From the NCBI GenBank assembly GCA_011375045.1, contig DRNB01000206.1, forward strand, positions 1-6,889: 6,889 nucleotides of DNA. Reading direction: 5' to 3'. The notes under the pieces are model-generated. The model worked only from the letters and a program-made list of their open reading frames with translations, made no database searches and was not told the origin of the DNA. The stretch's first letter is position 1, and every line of letters starts with the position of its first letter. This stretch comes from Aquifex aeolicus. Its GTDB lineage: Bacteria > Aquificota > Aquificia > Aquificales > Aquificaceae. Below, in pieces: positions 6,007-6,889 of the stretch. Both the position numbers and the translations under genes were made by a program.

Positions 6007-6792
6007 TTAGCACAGACCTACCACCGATATACCAAGCCTGTCAGCCTGCCGGGCGAACTTCTCCTTTTCGATGACGTAAACCTTTCCGGCTTCCAGAAAG
6101 AGAGCGTCCGCTCCCACGGATCCCATGACCTCGAGGGTTTCGGGTCCCACCACAGGCACATCTATCCGGAAGTCCTGACTCTTCCTCGCCACCTTCACGA
6201 CCCTCACACCTTTTCCCGCCAGCTCGCCCCCCCTCTTTATGGTCGCCTGCGTTCCCTCCATCGCCTCGACCGCGACGATAGCCTTGTTTTTAACAACAAC
6301 CGTCTGCCCCACGTCTAACTCCGCTATCTCCTTGGCTATGAGGAAGCCGAACAGCCCATCCTCCTCCGCCTCATCCGTCGGCTTCCTCCTGCCCATCACC
6401 CCCTCCTCCACCAGAAGGCTCTCCATGAACGGACGCGGATCTATGAACTCAAAACCCTCCTCCTCAAACACCTCCATGAACGCCCTCACAAGGCTCGCAG
6501 GTTTCCGGTCCTTTGCCCTGCGCAGAACGCTGAGCGCCTGCATATCGAAGTTCAGAAGGGTCGAGTATATGAGTCTGTGTTCGAACTTGCCCAGCATAAC
6601 TATTTTTGAAACGCCCCTCCTTTTAAAGAACTTCATAACACCCCCCACCTTTCCCGCGGGGAAGAGCTGGTCCGCCTGTGTGTCCGTTACACCCTTCACA
6701 CCTACGGTAACAACCTCACAGCCCTTCTTACGAGCTTCTTCCCTGAATACTTCCGGTAGCTTTCCCCTACCTGCTATTAGACCGATGAGCAT
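6007..6792 (-). CDS. lpxI: UDP-2,3-diacylglucosamine pyrophosphatase LpxI (DUF1009)
   Basis: LpxI hydrolyses UDP-2,3-diacylglucosamine to lipid X (2,3-diacylglucosamine 1-phosphate) and UMP, the fourth step of lipid A synthesis. It replaces the unrelated LpxH in many bacteria. The 261 residues are about family length. The N-terminal domain begins with GLIAGRGKLPEVF (4-16) and includes VMLGKF (65-70). The C-terminal DUF1009 domain carries AVEAMEGT (174-181), the block RKSQDFRIDVPVVGPET (203-219) with the conserved Asp D211, and DALFLEAGKVYV (229-240). In the studied Caulobacter enzyme an Asp of the C-terminal domain is needed for catalysis; D211 is my candidate equivalent. The start is ATG at 6792, right before the conserved N-terminus; upstream is A/T-rich with no obvious Shine-Dalgarno. 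It heads a run with the 101-residue gene and tRNA-Ser. Confidence 0.95.
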   Translation of the reverse strand: MLIGLIAGRGKLPEVFREEARKKGCEVVTVGVKGVTDTQADQLFPAGKVGGVMKFFKRRGVSKIVMLGKFEHRLIYSTLLNFDMQALSVLRRAKDRKPASLVRAFMEVFEEEGFEFIDPRPFMESLLVEEGVMGRRKPTDEAEEDGLFGFLIAKEIAELDVGQTVVVKNKAIVAVEAMEGTQATIKRGGELAGKGVRVVKVARKSQDFRIDVPVVGPETLEVMGSVGADALFLEAGKVYVIEKEKFARQADRLGISVVGLC

Positions 6793-6815
6793 TTCAGAAA
6801 AATACTTTAAAATAT

Positions 6816-6889
6816 CTACCCAATGGATGTTCGTCTTATTATATCTGCAAGCAGGAGTCTTATCCTCTCCTTCCTTCTAAAGGACAAAG
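6816..6889 (-). CDS. Possible C-terminal end of an unidentified gene (cut by window edge)
   Basis: On the minus strand a frame open from the right edge (first full codon at 6887-6885) reads 23 residues, rich in Arg, Leu and Ile, and ends at TAG (6818-6816), 23 nt before the lpxI start. The codons (AGA, AGG, ATA, CTC) resemble those of the neighbouring genes, and the gap is similar to others here, so it could be the gene before lpxI in the same operon. The piece is too short to identify or to prove coding. The competing reading is a noncoding lpxI promoter region. Confidence 0.35.
   Translation of the reverse strand, partial: LSFRRKERIRLLLADIIRRTSIG
6838..6843 (-). promoter_or_regulatory. Possible -10 box upstream of lpxI
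   Basis: A perfect TATAAT lies on the minus strand at 6843-6838. It would give a start near 6831 and a leader of about 40 nt before the lpxI ATG at 6792. No good -35 hexamer lies 16-18 nt upstream (AGGATA or neighbours). The same bases could be codons of the upstream gene tail at 6816-6889, so this may be chance. Confidence 0.25.

Noticed and set aside
6239..6880. Plus-strand open frame of 213 codons across lpxI
   Set aside because: It is antisense to the well-conserved lpxI and is Ser/Thr/Pro-rich without family features; nothing supports it as a gene.

Overview
This is a G+C-rich stretch, dense in genes, from a Gram-negative bacterium. It carries two lipopolysaccharide genes (lptD and lpxI). 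AGG/AGA/ATA codons are frequent, intergenic gaps are very short, and the tRNA lacks an encoded CCA. Together these hint at a deep-branching thermophile such as an Aquificota member. That lineage guess is an inference from gene style, not from a marker gene, and I hold it loosely.

Layout, left to right. The only plus-strand gene is the 3' part of rpe (ribulose-phosphate 3-epimerase, 2-382), cut by the window edge. It runs head-on into the 3' end of lptD, and their coding sequences overlap by 26 bp. Everything else reads on the minus strand. In order of transcription the first block is: a possible C-terminal tail of an unidentified gene at the right edge (6816-6889), lpxI (6792-6007), a 101-residue protein of unknown function (5993-5688) and tRNA-Ser(UGA) (5678-5591). 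The gaps in this block are only 13 and 9 nt, so the tRNA is probably transcribed with lpxI.

A candidate promoter with a perfect TTGACA -35 box begins at the base after the tRNA. It is followed by a leader of about 100 nt containing a direct repeat and an inverted repeat. The second block follows: a PsiE-family membrane protein (5451-4903), a NorD/CobT-like von Willebrand factor A protein (4901-3135), a HAD-IIA phosphatase (3121-2330) and lptD (2345-357). The spacings are 1 nt, 13 nt and a 16-nt overlap, which indicates one operon.

Functionally, LpxI makes lipid X from UDP-2,3-diacylglucosamine in the cytoplasm, and LptD inserts finished LPS into the outer membrane. The window therefore holds an early and a late step of outer-membrane biogenesis in two adjacent transcription units. 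The PsiE-like protein, the VWA protein and the HAD phosphatase have no obvious place in that pathway. Their tight linkage to lptD is the most interesting context here. I see no CRISPR array, insertion sequence, phage gene or clear intrinsic terminator. Nothing in the window can be shown to be a new system; the best leads are the VWA/PsiE pairing and the leader region at 5452-5590.
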